Part shown: positions 54,651 to 63,047 of the stretch, one piece after another | How the letters are laid out: each line of letters begins with the position of its first letter | Numbering within the stretch: the first letter of the stretch is position 1 | NCBI GenBank assembly: GCA_964531695.1 | Contig: CAZHEH010000008.1 | Coordinates: 1-64,000, forward strand | Reading direction: 5' to 3' | Length of the DNA: 64,000 nucleotides | DNA from: JAGXKT01 sp964531695 | GTDB taxonomy: Bacteria; Planctomycetota; Phycisphaerae; SM23-33 | The notes under the pieces: generated by a model | The model's input: only the letters and a program-made list of their open reading frames with translations | Told to the model about the DNA's origin: nothing | Databases searched by the model: none | Translations under genes and position numbers: made by a program

Positions 54651-55295
54651 ATGACTTCCGTTCCTCCCCCGCCGACGGCGCGTTCGGCCTCCAGCGGACC
54701 CGGCCCTATCTGGTACGTCGTGGCGGCCGTGCTGGCGGGCGCCACCGTTGCGGCCGTGGTGGCCCTCTGGCCGAGCTCCCCGACATTCTCGGACTTCTGG
54801 TCCATGCTGGACGTCGACCGGTTCGACGCGCCCGGCGAAACCGTGGTCACCCTCCATGAGCCCGGTGCGTATAACATCTATGTGCGGACGAACGGCCCGC
54901 GCCGCGACGGGGCCCAAGCCGCATGGCACGTCACGGCCATGCGCGAGGACGACGAAGAAGCCATTCCCGTGGACGACCCTTCCATGTCGTTCAGTTTGAC
55001 GGTGCATAACCAGGAGTACGAGGCGATAGGGCGCTTTGAGCTGTCGCGGCCGGGCGCGGTACGGATCCGGGCCGCGCAGAGGCCGGCCGCATCGGACGCT
55101 GTCGCCGAGATGGCCGTCGGGCCGGCCCCCTCGCCCAGCGGCATGCTCGGCGGAATCGGCCGGGCGGTCGCCGCCGCCGGGGTGGCGCTGTTGGGCTTGG
55201 CCGGGGCGGTGGCGATCGCGCTGGTGACGTTCTTCCGGCGGCGTCGGGCTCGGAAGACGGCCGAGGCGGGGCCGATGTTCCCGCCAACCGTGTAA
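54651..55295 (+). CDS. Hypothetical membrane protein before dnaG
   Basis: The 214-aa protein has an N-terminal membrane segment (IWYVVAAVLAGATVAAVVAL), an extracytoplasmic beta-rich domain of about 100 residues, and a second membrane segment near residue 175 followed by a basic stop (RRRRARK). No family is recognised. GAAGGAGG lies 8 bases before ATG 54651. It lies between RNase HI and dnaG without gaps, so it is co-transcribed. Confidence 0.68.
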   Translation: MTSVPPPPTARSASSGPGPIWYVVAAVLAGATVAAVVALWPSSPTFSDFWSMLDVDRFDAPGETVVTLHEPGAYNIYVRTNGPRRDGAQAAWHVTAMREDDEEAIPVDDPSMSFSLTVHNQEYEAIGRFELSRPGAVRIRAAQRPAASDAVAEMAVGPAPSPSGMLGGIGRAVAAAGVALLGLAGAVAIALVTFFRRRRARKTAEAGPMFPPTV

Positions 55296-55313
55296 GAGAG
55301 GAGAGGCCGGCAC

Positions 55314-57092
55314 ATGCCGCGCTTCGAAGAGGCATTCATCCAGCAGGTGCAGCAGGCGACGGACATCGTCGACCTCGTCTCGGAGTACGTCGCGCTGAAG
55401 AAGCGCGGCAAGGAGTTCGTAGGGCTCTGCCCGTTCCACCAGGACTCGCACCCGTCCATGTACGTCTCGCCGGCCAAGCAGATTTTCAAGTGCTTCGCCT
55501 GCGGCGCGGGCGGCACGGCCTTCAACTTCCTGATGATGTACGACAAGCTGGAGTTCCCGGACGCGGTCCGGCGCCTGGCTGAGCGGGCCAATATCCCCGT
55601 TCCGGAGCAGCGCCGCCCGACGGAGCAGGCCCGAGCGGGCCTGAGCCGCAATGACCTGCTGGCCGCGTCGCTGTTCGCGGCGAGATGGTTCCGCGAGCAA
55701 CTGCACTCCGACGCCGGGCGGCACGCGCTGGACTACGCCCGCGAGCGAGGCCTTACGGACGAATCGATCAAGCGCTTCGGGCTCGGCTACGCGCCCGATG
55801 GCTGGGACGGGCTGCTGCGGGCGGCCACGGCCACAGGTATCTCCGACCGGCAGCTCGTGGCGGCCGGGCTGTGCGGGCGCAAGGACGAGACCGGCCGGTG
55901 CTACGACCGCTTCCGCAACCGGCTGATGTTCCCGATCATCGAGCCGGGCGGCAAGCCCGTGGCCTTCGGCGGCCGTGCCCTCGGCGACGACCCGGCCAAG
56001 TACCTCAACAGCCCGGAAACGGCGCTTTTTGACAAATCCGGCGTGCTCTACGCGCTGAATTGGGCGCGGTCGTCGATCGTCTCCAGCAAGCGGGTGATCG
56101 TCACGGAGGGATATCTCGACGCGTTGATGCCGATCCAGGCGGGCGTGGAGAACGTCGTCGCAACGCTGGGAACGTCGCTCACCGACCGGCACGTGCGTCT
56201 GCTCGCGCGGTACGCGGACGATGTTGTGCTGCTGTTCGACGCGGACACGGCCGGGCAAGGCGCGACCGAGCGGGCGCTGGAGACGTTCCTGTCGCAGCGG
56301 TTCCATGTGCGCGTGGCGACCGTGCCCTCGGGCAAGGACCCGTGCGACATGGTGCTGGCCGAGGGCCCCGACGCCCTGCGGCGGCTGGCCGACGAGGCGC
56401 CCGACGCGTTGCAGTACGCGTGGGATCGCACTTACGAGGCGTGGTCCAGCGCGGACAGCCGCCCGGCCGATCGCGGGCAGATCGTGGACAGGTTTCTCAC
56501 GCTCGTGGCGTCCTCCGCCGCGTACGGCGCGATCAACGAGGTTCGCAGAGGCCAACTGGCCCAGTACATCGGGCATGTGCTGAACGTCCCCGCGCCGGAG
56601 CTTCAGCAGCACATGCGCCGGCTGGCCCGCCGCGTGTCGCGGGAGCGCGGCGCCGGCCCCGAGGAGGCGGGACGCTACACCCCCCAGCGGCTGGCGGAGC
56701 GGCACGTCCTCGAGGTCCTGCTGAACGAACCGGAGCTGTTCGACACCGCGGCCGAGCGGGTCGATCCGGAGGATTTCACGACTCCCGAGCTGCGGACGGT
56801 GGCCGAGCGGATTTGGCAGCTCGGGGCCTCGGGGCGGGTCAATCCGGAGGATGTCGTTGCCAGCGAGGCGCTCGCCCAACACGGAGCGCTGATCGCCGAC
56901 CTCTCGACGGATGGGGAACACCGCGGGAACTATGAGGCGACGCTGACCGGGGCGCTCGACGACATGGTCTACCGCCGCCGCCGGTCGGAGATCGACCAAC
57001 TGAGCCAGGCCGAACCGACGGACGACGCCCTGCGCGAGCTGACCCGCCGCCTGAAGGAGGCCGACGTCCGCCGTCTTCCGCGGATCACCTGA
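55314..57092 (+). CDS. dnaG: DNA primase
   Basis: DnaG makes RNA primers at the fork. The 592-aa protein has the CHC2 zinc domain (CPFHQDSHPSM, then FKCFACGAGG; Cys39, His42, Cys60, Cys63), a TOPRIM core (VIVTEGYLDALM near residue 261; LLFDADTAGQGATERAL) and a C-terminal DnaB-interaction region. GAGGAGAGG precedes ATG 55314. It is followed by rpoD as in the classic macromolecular synthesis operon, but rpsU is absent. Confidence 0.96.
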   Translation: MPRFEEAFIQQVQQATDIVDLVSEYVALKKRGKEFVGLCPFHQDSHPSMYVSPAKQIFKCFACGAGGTAFNFLMMYDKLEFPDAVRRLAERANIPVPEQRRPTEQARAGLSRNDLLAASLFAARWFREQLHSDAGRHALDYARERGLTDESIKRFGLGYAPDGWDGLLRAATATGISDRQLVAAGLCGRKDETGRCYDRFRNRLMFPIIEPGGKPVAFGGRALGDDPAKYLNSPETALFDKSGVLYALNWARSSIVSSKRVIVTEGYLDALMPIQAGVENVVATLGTSLTDRHVRLLARYADDVVLLFDADTAGQGATERALETFLSQRFHVRVATVPSGKDPCDMVLAEGPDALRRLADEAPDALQYAWDRTYEAWSSADSRPADRGQIVDRFLTLVASSAAYGAINEVRRGQLAQYIGHVLNVPAPELQQHMRRLARRVSRERGAGPEEAGRYTPQRLAERHVLEVLLNEPELFDTAAERVDPEDFTTPELRTVAERIWQLGASGRVNPEDVVASEALAQHGALIADLSTDGEHRGNYEATLTGALDDMVYRRRRSEIDQLSQAEPTDDALRELTRRLKEADVRRLPRIT

Positions 57093-57130
57093 GCCGGCGG
57101 CAAGGAGGCAATATGCGCCCCGCCCAGCCG

Positions 57131-57159
57131 TTGACACCACCGCGCCGGTAGAATAGTAT
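57131..57159 (+). promoter_or_regulatory. promoter for rpoD
   Basis: TTGACA (57131-57136), 17 bases and TAGTAT (57154-57159), the best sigma70 match in the window, 51 bases before rpoD. It lets rpoD be transcribed apart from dnaG. Confidence 0.75.
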
Positions 57160-57210
57160 AGCGAGATTCCCGCGCCATACGGGCGGATAGGGCTTTTCCG
57201 GGAGTTGGGC

Positions 57211-58920
57211 ATGACCGAAACGCTCGATACAAGCGTCAAGAACCTGATCGCGAAGGGCAAGCAGCGCGGCTATCTGACCTATGAGGAGATGAACGACGAG
57301 CTTCCGGAGGAGGCCGTCTCGCCGGACAAGCTGGACTCGCTGCTGATGACGCTGGACGAGCTGGGCATCGAGCTGCTCGATGAGGCGGACGTCGAGAAGC
57401 GCGAGGAATTCGCGGACACGGACGAGGAGCCCTCCGAGGAGCAGGGGCGGAAGAAGCCCAAGAGTTCGGGGCAAGCCGCCATTGAGGACCTCGAGGCCGA
57501 GTCCGAGCGGATCGACGACCCGGTCCGGATGTACCTTACGCAGATGGGCGAGATCCCCTTGCTCACCCGCGACCAGGAGATCGCCCTGGCCAAGAAGATC
57601 GAGACGACGCGCATGCACTTCCGCCGCCGCGTGCTCGAGAGCGACTACTGCATCCAGCAGGCGATGGACATCCTCGCCCAGGTCCACGCCGGCGACCTGC
57701 CCTTCGACCGCACCATGAAGGTCTCGACGGCCGAGAATCTGGCCAAGGAGACGATCACGGAGCGGATGCCCGTCAACCTCGCCACGCTGAACGTGATGGC
57801 GGAGGCGACCAAGAGCGACTGGGAGAAGGCCGAGGACCGCAACGCCTCCGAACGCACGCGGAAGCACGTCAAGCGCCGGCTCTGGCGGCGCCGGCGCCGC
57901 GCCGCGACGCTGCTGGAGGAGCTGTCCCTGCGGACCAGCAAGGTCCAGCCGCTGATGAAGAAGCTCCAGCACATCTCCGCGAAGATGAACGAGCTGTCGC
58001 GGGCCATCGCCACGAGCGAGGAGAAGGACATCCCGCCCGAAGACGCGGACGTGATGCAGGAGGAGCTGTACGGTCTGATGGACCTGGTCCGGGAGGAGCC
58101 GGAACTGCTGCACAAGCGGGTCAAGGCCATCCAGAAGGTCTTCAACGACTACGAACAGGCCAAGCGCGAGCTGTCGGGCGGCAACCTGCGGCTGGTCGTG
58201 TCGATCGCAAAGAAGTACCGCAACCGCGGGCTGTCGTTCCTGGACGTGATCCAGGAAGGCAACACGGGCCTGATGCGAGCGGTCGACAAATACGAGTACC
58301 GCCGTGGATACAAGTTCTCCACGTACGCCACGTGGTGGATCCGCCAGGCGATCACCCGCGCCATCGCCGACCATGCCCGGACCATCCGCATCCCGGTCCA
58401 CATGATCGAGACGATGAGCAAGCTGCGGAACATCTCCAAGCGGCTCGTGCAGGAGCTCGGCCGGGAGCCGACCGTTACGGAGATCGCCAAGGAAGCCGGC
58501 ATGACCATCGCCGAAACGCGCCGGGTCATGAAGATCTCCCGCCACCCCATCAGCTTGGACCGACCCGTCGGCGAGAGCGAGGACAGCTACTTCGGCGACT
58601 TCATCGAAGACGACTCGGCCGAGAGCCCCGTCGAGTCCGCCGGCACCGAGATGCTCAAGGACCGCATCGAGGAAGTGCTCAAGACGCTCACCTACCGCGA
58701 GCGGGAGATCATCAAGCTCCGCTACGGCATCGGCGACGGGTACACCTACACACTCGAGGAGGTCGGGAGGATCTTCAAGGTCACGCGGGAGCGCGTCCGG
58801 CAGGTCGAGGCCAAGGCCATCCGCAAGCTCCAGCATCCGGTGCGAGCCCGGCGGCTCGAGGGCTTCCTCGACACGGCCAAGGCCGGCGCCGAAGACGGCA
58901 ACGGCGACGGCAAGCGGTAG
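57211..58920 (+). CDS. rpoD: RNA polymerase primary sigma factor (RpoD/SigA)
   Basis: The 569-aa protein has region 1.1 (residues 5-60), an acidic linker, region 1.2 (DPVRMYLTQMGEIPLLTRDQE), a non-conserved insert of about 150 residues, region 2 (LRLVVSIAKKYRNRGLSFLD, KFSTYATWWIRQAITRAI in parts), region 3 and region 4.2 (LEEVGRIFKVTRERVRQVE). The insert size is between those of B. subtilis SigA and E. coli RpoD. GGGAG lies 6 bases before ATG 57211. Its promoter-reading residues fit the TTGnnn/TAnnnT boxes found across the window. Confidence 0.97.
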   Translation: MTETLDTSVKNLIAKGKQRGYLTYEEMNDELPEEAVSPDKLDSLLMTLDELGIELLDEADVEKREEFADTDEEPSEEQGRKKPKSSGQAAIEDLEAESERIDDPVRMYLTQMGEIPLLTRDQEIALAKKIETTRMHFRRRVLESDYCIQQAMDILAQVHAGDLPFDRTMKVSTAENLAKETITERMPVNLATLNVMAEATKSDWEKAEDRNASERTRKHVKRRLWRRRRRAATLLEELSLRTSKVQPLMKKLQHISAKMNELSRAIATSEEKDIPPEDADVMQEELYGLMDLVREEPELLHKRVKAIQKVFNDYEQAKRELSGGNLRLVVSIAKKYRNRGLSFLDVIQEGNTGLMRAVDKYEYRRGYKFSTYATWWIRQAITRAIADHARTIRIPVHMIETMSKLRNISKRLVQELGREPTVTEIAKEAGMTIAETRRVMKISRHPISLDRPVGESEDSYFGDFIEDDSAESPVESAGTEMLKDRIEEVLKTLTYREREIIKLRYGIGDGYTYTLEEVGRIFKVTRERVRQVEAKAIRKLQHPVRARRLEGFLDTAKAGAEDGNGDGKR

Positions 58921-58933
58921 CGCATTTCGCGGC

Positions 58934-59590
58934 TTACTCTCTCGCGGAACCCGTCGCACACCACGCCAGCATGCGCAGGAGTATCGTCCGGTACGTCGAG
59001 TCGGCCCACTCGTCGGCGTAATGGCCGGGCGAGAGATAGGCCACGCGACCCGCCCCTTCGGTGCGCGTCCAGCCCATGGGGTGCACCTCCTCGTCGTGCA
59101 CGGCGGCGAGACACACCTCGATATCCGCGGAGCATTCGTGGAAGTAGAACTCGTCGAACACCGTAAAGGCGGCGAGGCCGCGCGTGATCTCATTGCGGCA
59201 ATGGAGCGGATAGACCGAGAACGAGAACGGCTTCGGGTGCTTCTCGAAGCGCCCCCCGAGCAGCTCCCGATGGGCCCGGTTGGCCTTGCAGCACACCGTG
59301 GCCGAGTGAACGCCCAGCAGGCCCTTGCCGCCCCGGACCCAGGCGCGCAACGCCTCCACCTGGCGCGGCGCCAGGTCCGGACCGTACCGGGTGCCGTCGG
59401 AGGCATCGCCCAACGAAGTGTACAGAAGGACCGCATCGTAGTGCTGGGACTCCAGGCCCGTGAAGCACTCGTGATCGTAGGTCGCTTCGACGCCGTAGCC
59501 CTGCTGCCGAAGGAAAGGCGCCATCGCCGCTTCGAAGCCCTCGAAATCGTGATGGGCGCCGCCGAGAACCATGAGGATGTTGCGCGCCAT
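58934..59590 (-). CDS. ThuA-like domain protein
   Basis: The 218-aa protein has a class I amidotransferase-like fold of the ThuA family (ILMVLGGAHHDFEG, DAVLLYTS, GLLGVHSATVCC, ELLGGRFEKHPKP, YLSPGHYADEW). ThuA proteins take part in sugar or disaccharide use, but their reaction is poorly known. ATG 59590 is preferred to GTG 59608. It follows the SDR gene on the same strand with 11 bases between, so the two may be an operon in carbohydrate oxidation (inference). Confidence 0.85.
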   Translation of the reverse strand: MARNILMVLGGAHHDFEGFEAAMAPFLRQQGYGVEATYDHECFTGLESQHYDAVLLYTSLGDASDGTRYGPDLAPRQVEALRAWVRGGKGLLGVHSATVCCKANRAHRELLGGRFEKHPKPFSFSVYPLHCRNEITRGLAAFTVFDEFYFHECSADIEVCLAAVHDEEVHPMGWTRTEGAGRVAYLSPGHYADEWADSTYRTILLRMLAWCATGSARE

Positions 59591-59601
59591 TGTCTGGGCC
59601 C

Positions 59602-60312
59602 CTACCACGGCAACGCCCGGCCGTCGTACTGGAAGAAGCGCGGCATCTCGGCCGCGTCGGGGCCGGTAATCAGGCGAAAGAGCGAATCCGCCGACTCCTC
59701 GGCCGAGAAGCCCATTTCAGGCGACCCCATCTTCGTGCGCATGCCGCCCGGATGGACCGCATGCACGCTGAAGCCCTCGGGCGAGAGGTAGTTGTGCAGA
59801 ATCCGCGTCTGCATGTTCAGCGCCGCCTTCGACATGTTGTAGCCGAACCAGGCGGTCCGGGTGCAGTCGGCGATGCTGCCGGCCTCGGACGAGACGTTCA
59901 CGATGCGCTTCAGCGAGCCGTTTCTGAGCAAGGGGAGGAACTTCTGCGTGACGCGAAGCGGTCCGACGGCATTGACATCCAGGACTTGCCGGATCGCGTC
60001 GAAATCGACCTCCTCCAGCCGCTGCCGCGCGCCGGTATGAATGCCCGCGTTGTTGATGAGCATGTCGAGCCGGTCCGCCCGCACGGCCACGTCCTTGCCG
60101 GCCGCCTCGATGGAGGCCGGGTCCGTCACGTCGAGGCAGACCGGCACGCACCTCTCCGAAGCCCGCTTCAGGACCGGCGAGTCCGTCTGAATGTACCCCG
60201 CGAAGACGAGCCAGCCGTCCGCGAGAAACGCATCGACGAACGCGTATCCCAAGCCGCTGTCAGTGCCGGTAATCAGCACGTGCCGCGTTTCTGGCCCGTT
60301 ATCCGCAGTCAT
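59602..60312 (-). CDS. Short-chain dehydrogenase/reductase
   Basis: The 236-aa protein has the classical SDR signatures: TGTDSGLG (nucleotide binding), NNAG, the catalytic Ser in VSSEAGS, and YNMSK (Tyr/Lys). The substrate is unknown. It pairs with the downstream ThuA gene. Start ATG 60312; no strong ribosome site. Confidence 0.9.
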   Translation of the reverse strand: MTADNGPETRHVLITGTDSGLGYAFVDAFLADGWLVFAGYIQTDSPVLKRASERCVPVCLDVTDPASIEAAGKDVAVRADRLDMLINNAGIHTGARQRLEEVDFDAIRQVLDVNAVGPLRVTQKFLPLLRNGSLKRIVNVSSEAGSIADCTRTAWFGYNMSKAALNMQTRILHNYLSPEGFSVHAVHPGGMRTKMGSPEMGFSAEESADSLFRLITGPDAAEMPRFFQYDGRALPW

Positions 60313-60694
60313 AGGCGCTACCGGTCTTCAGGATCGGTTCGGGGCGTGCGGCGTTCAGCGACCCGCATCCCGCGATCCGTTCGTGAGGCGTGCAAGCTCG
60401 CTTCAATCTGCAACTTACAGGCGTCGAAGCGTCCGCGTCAACTATTCCGGCATTGCTGCACGCGATGCGGAAGCTCGATCCGGCCCGGCAACTCCGGCCA
60501 TCGGGGTACCCGCCTTGCCCGCCGTCACGTCCCGTCAGCCGATGGGCACATCGTCCGTTTTGTCACTTAAGCGACCGGCGGACCGGCCCGATATATACCA
60601 AGGCGTGATCCAGGCCGGGGGGCGTACCCCGACGGAGGACGGCCAGGGGCATGGGATCGGCAGAGGCGGCGCAACCGACACACAGGAGGACGGC
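60313..60694 (+). other. intergenic region between the SDR and the HD-GYP regulator
   Basis: In 382 bases I see no gene. A TATATA hexamer near 60592 could be a -10 but has no good -35. There is no terminator or known riboswitch. Confidence 0.4.
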
Positions 60695-61720
60695 GTGTCC
60701 CCAGGCCAAGCCCGCATCCTCGTCGTGGACGATGAGCCCCAGATCTGCACGCTCATCCGCGAAGGCCTTTCCCGCCAGGGCCTGGACTGCCTAGCCGTCA
60801 GCCGGCCCCGCGAGGCCAAGGACCTCCTCGAGTCCAATTCGTTCGACGTGCTGCTGACGGATATCTCGATGCCCAGCGTGAGCGGGCTCGACCTGCTTTC
60901 GTACGTCCGGCACCACCAGCCCGCATGCAAGGTAATCCTGATCACGGGTCTGGGTGAAGCCGACCACCTCGCGGAGGCGATCCGAAACGGCGCGTTCGAT
61001 TTCGTCCGGAAGCCCCTCGACCTGCCCGACCTCTGCCGGCGGGTGGCCCAAGCGGCCGGACGGGCACCAACGGGCCCGGGGCTGCCCCTTCGGGCGGCTC
61101 AGGCCATGCAAAGCGCGGACCGGATCAAGCGGGCATCGCTCGAGAGCATCTACGCCCTGGCCAAGGCCGTCGAGGCCAAGGACCCGTACACCCGGCGGCA
61201 CAGCGAGCAGGTCAGCCACAACGCCACCTGCATCGCACGCAAACTCGCACAGCCGCCCGAGGCGGTCGAGTCCATCCGCATCGCCGGGCTTCTGCACGAC
61301 ATCGGCAAGATCGGCGTGCCCGACGATATCCTCACGAAGCCCGGCCGCCTGACGGATGAGGAGTTCGAGTACATCCGCCGGCACCCGGCCCTGGGCGGGG
61401 AGATCCTCGAGCATATCAGCATGTTCGCCGAGGAGGCCCGCATCGTCCGGCATCACCACGAGCGGTGGGACGGCGCCGGCTACCCCGACGGCGTCGCCGG
61501 CCGGGACATCCCCTACGCGGGCCGCATCATCAACGTCGCCGACTCCATCGACGCCATGCTCATGGCCCGAACCTACAAGCAGGCCTATCCGGTCGACCAG
61601 GTCGTCGCCGAGCTGCGCCGATGTGCCGGGACGCAGTTCGACCCCGAAATCGCCGAGGCGGCGGCCGAGTGGCTCGAGGGCCTCTCCGGCCAGGGCGCCG
61701 TGCCGACCTGCGCGGCCTGA
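60695..61720 (+). CDS. Response regulator with HD-GYP phosphodiesterase domain
   Basis: The 341-aa protein has an N-terminal receiver (LVVDDEP, phospho-Asp in LLTDISMPS, FVRKPLDL with the Lys) and a C-terminal HD-GYP domain (LLHDIGKIGVPDDIL, HHHERWDGAGYPDG) that cleaves c-di-GMP. This is the RpfG-type layout. GTG 60695 is chosen because AGGAGGA lies just upstream and the receiver begins directly; the frame is open far upstream. No partner kinase is near. It shares the HD-GYP core with the CBS-GAF-GGDEF-HD-GYP protein at 14.2-16.3 kb. Confidence 0.92.
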   Translation: MSPGQARILVVDDEPQICTLIREGLSRQGLDCLAVSRPREAKDLLESNSFDVLLTDISMPSVSGLDLLSYVRHHQPACKVILITGLGEADHLAEAIRNGAFDFVRKPLDLPDLCRRVAQAAGRAPTGPGLPLRAAQAMQSADRIKRASLESIYALAKAVEAKDPYTRRHSEQVSHNATCIARKLAQPPEAVESIRIAGLLHDIGKIGVPDDILTKPGRLTDEEFEYIRRHPALGGEILEHISMFAEEARIVRHHHERWDGAGYPDGVAGRDIPYAGRIINVADSIDAMLMARTYKQAYPVDQVVAELRRCAGTQFDPEIAEAAAEWLEGLSGQGAVPTCAA

Positions 61721-61846
61721 AGCCCCGCCGCCACGACCGAACGCCCGGTCGCGTCTCGCCCCATTCCTTACTGGACCTCGGCCCCCATCGCGCCGATACG
61801 GCTGCTGGAGGATAGGGACCAACTTCGAAGGCCGAGGAGCCACCGG

Positions 61847-62698
61847 ATGAAAACCAGAACTCTGCTTGCCGCGATCCTCGCGGTCACGGTGCTGTGTACG
61901 CTCAATTCCTCTCAGGCGGCGGTGCTCAGCCAGCCCGCCTCCGCCAGTCGGGTCGACCTGATGTTGTTCGACCTCTGGGGCGGAACCTGGCATGACGCGG
62001 AGAAAAGCCCGCACAACGGTCAGGACGATCTCATGTGCTGGGCCGCCGCGGCCGCCAATGTGCTCGAATGGACGGGCTGGGCCGACGCGGCGGGTATCAC
62101 CGGCGGGACCGACGCGGTCTTCGCCTATTTCCAGGACCACTGGACCGACAAGGGCGGCCTGATGGAGTTCGGCTGGCACTGGTGGTTCCGGGGCACGAAT
62201 CCCTCTGAGGGCTGGAGCGGCTGGTCGCAAGTCGACGTGCCGGGCGGCAACTTCGCCCCGGACGCGGACTTCTACGGCGTGTGGTACGACCGGACCTCCC
62301 GCGACGCCGACGCCATGGACGCGATCGAGCAGTACGTCGAGGACAAACGCGGAATCGGCCTGGCCGTGTATGACAGCGAAGGCAACGGCGGCCATGCCAT
62401 AACCTGCTGGGGCCTGTCGTACGAGGCAGACGGCACGACCTACGCCGGCATCTGGGTGAGCGACTCCGACGATGACAAGCGAGACCCTACGCCGGAGGAT
62501 CAGCTTCGTCATTACGAGGTCCTTTCCCGAAACGGCAAGTGGTTCCTCCAGAGCTTCTACGGACGCGACAGTTGGTACATCGGCGAGGTCCAGGCCCTCG
62601 GCGCCTTCCACGCCCCCGAGCCGGGCAGCATCGTCCTCCTCGCCGTCGGATCCGTGGCACTGGTCTGGCGACGCCTTCGCATCGGCGCCGTGCGCTGA
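61847..62698 (+). CDS. IdeS/Mac-like cysteine endopeptidase with PEP-CTERM anchor
   Basis: The 283-aa protein has a signal peptide (residues 1-24). Its core resembles the IdeS/Mac family, papain-fold peptidases known for cutting IgG in streptococci. Visible are WHDAEKSP with a Lys about 11 residues before the nucleophile, DDLMCWAAAAANVLEWTGW (Cys64), GNGGHAITCWG (His183) and WVSDSDDD (Asp206/208). The C-terminus is a PEP-CTERM sorting tag: PEPGS at 258-261, a hydrophobic stretch and RR. It should be exported and anchored or released by an exosortase. The natural substrate in this organism is unknown; IgG is not expected. Confidence 0.82.
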   Translation: MKTRTLLAAILAVTVLCTLNSSQAAVLSQPASASRVDLMLFDLWGGTWHDAEKSPHNGQDDLMCWAAAAANVLEWTGWADAAGITGGTDAVFAYFQDHWTDKGGLMEFGWHWWFRGTNPSEGWSGWSQVDVPGGNFAPDADFYGVWYDRTSRDADAMDAIEQYVEDKRGIGLAVYDSEGNGGHAITCWGLSYEADGTTYAGIWVSDSDDDKRDPTPEDQLRHYEVLSRNGKWFLQSFYGRDSWYIGEVQALGAFHAPEPGSIVLLAVGSVALVWRRLRIGAVR

Positions 62699-63047
62699 GC
62701 CGGGCTCGGCGACGCCGACAAGGCGCCCCCCGCCCCGGTCGCACCCACTTCGAGCCGGATGATCGCGAGCCGCCCCGCGGCCGCCACCGCTCGCCGTCCG
62801 CACGGCCAGCATCAGGCACCGGCCCATGAGCCGCCCCCCCGGCCGATTCCGCACCCCCTCCCCCCTGTCCGGCGCCCGATGACGCTGGCGTCGCCGCCAC
62901 GGGTATGCGATAATCGCAACATGAACGGACGCGCTAAGCCGGGGGGCAGGCACGGGGCCGAGCCGGTCCCGCCGAAAGCGCCATCGCAGTCTGAAGCCCG
63001 GCCCGCGGTGTAGCCGCCCCGGCCGAGCCGATGAGGAGACGACACAA
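62699..63047 (+). other. intergenic region upstream of gyrB
   Basis: These 349 bases contain no convincing gene. A short ATG frame at 62922-63013 is Pro/Arg-rich without a ribosome site. An extended -10 (TGC then GATAAT, 62906-62914) could drive gyrB with a leader of about 130 bases. Confidence 0.4.
62906..62914 (+). promoter_or_regulatory. extended -10 promoter candidate for gyrB
   Basis: TGCGATAAT has the TGn extension and a five-of-six -10; no clear -35 is found at 16-18 bases. Confidence 0.35.

Noticed and set aside
62922..63013. Short ATG frame before gyrB
   Set aside because: No ribosome site, Pro/Arg/Gly composition typical of non-coding high-GC sequence, and it ends at the gyrB leader.
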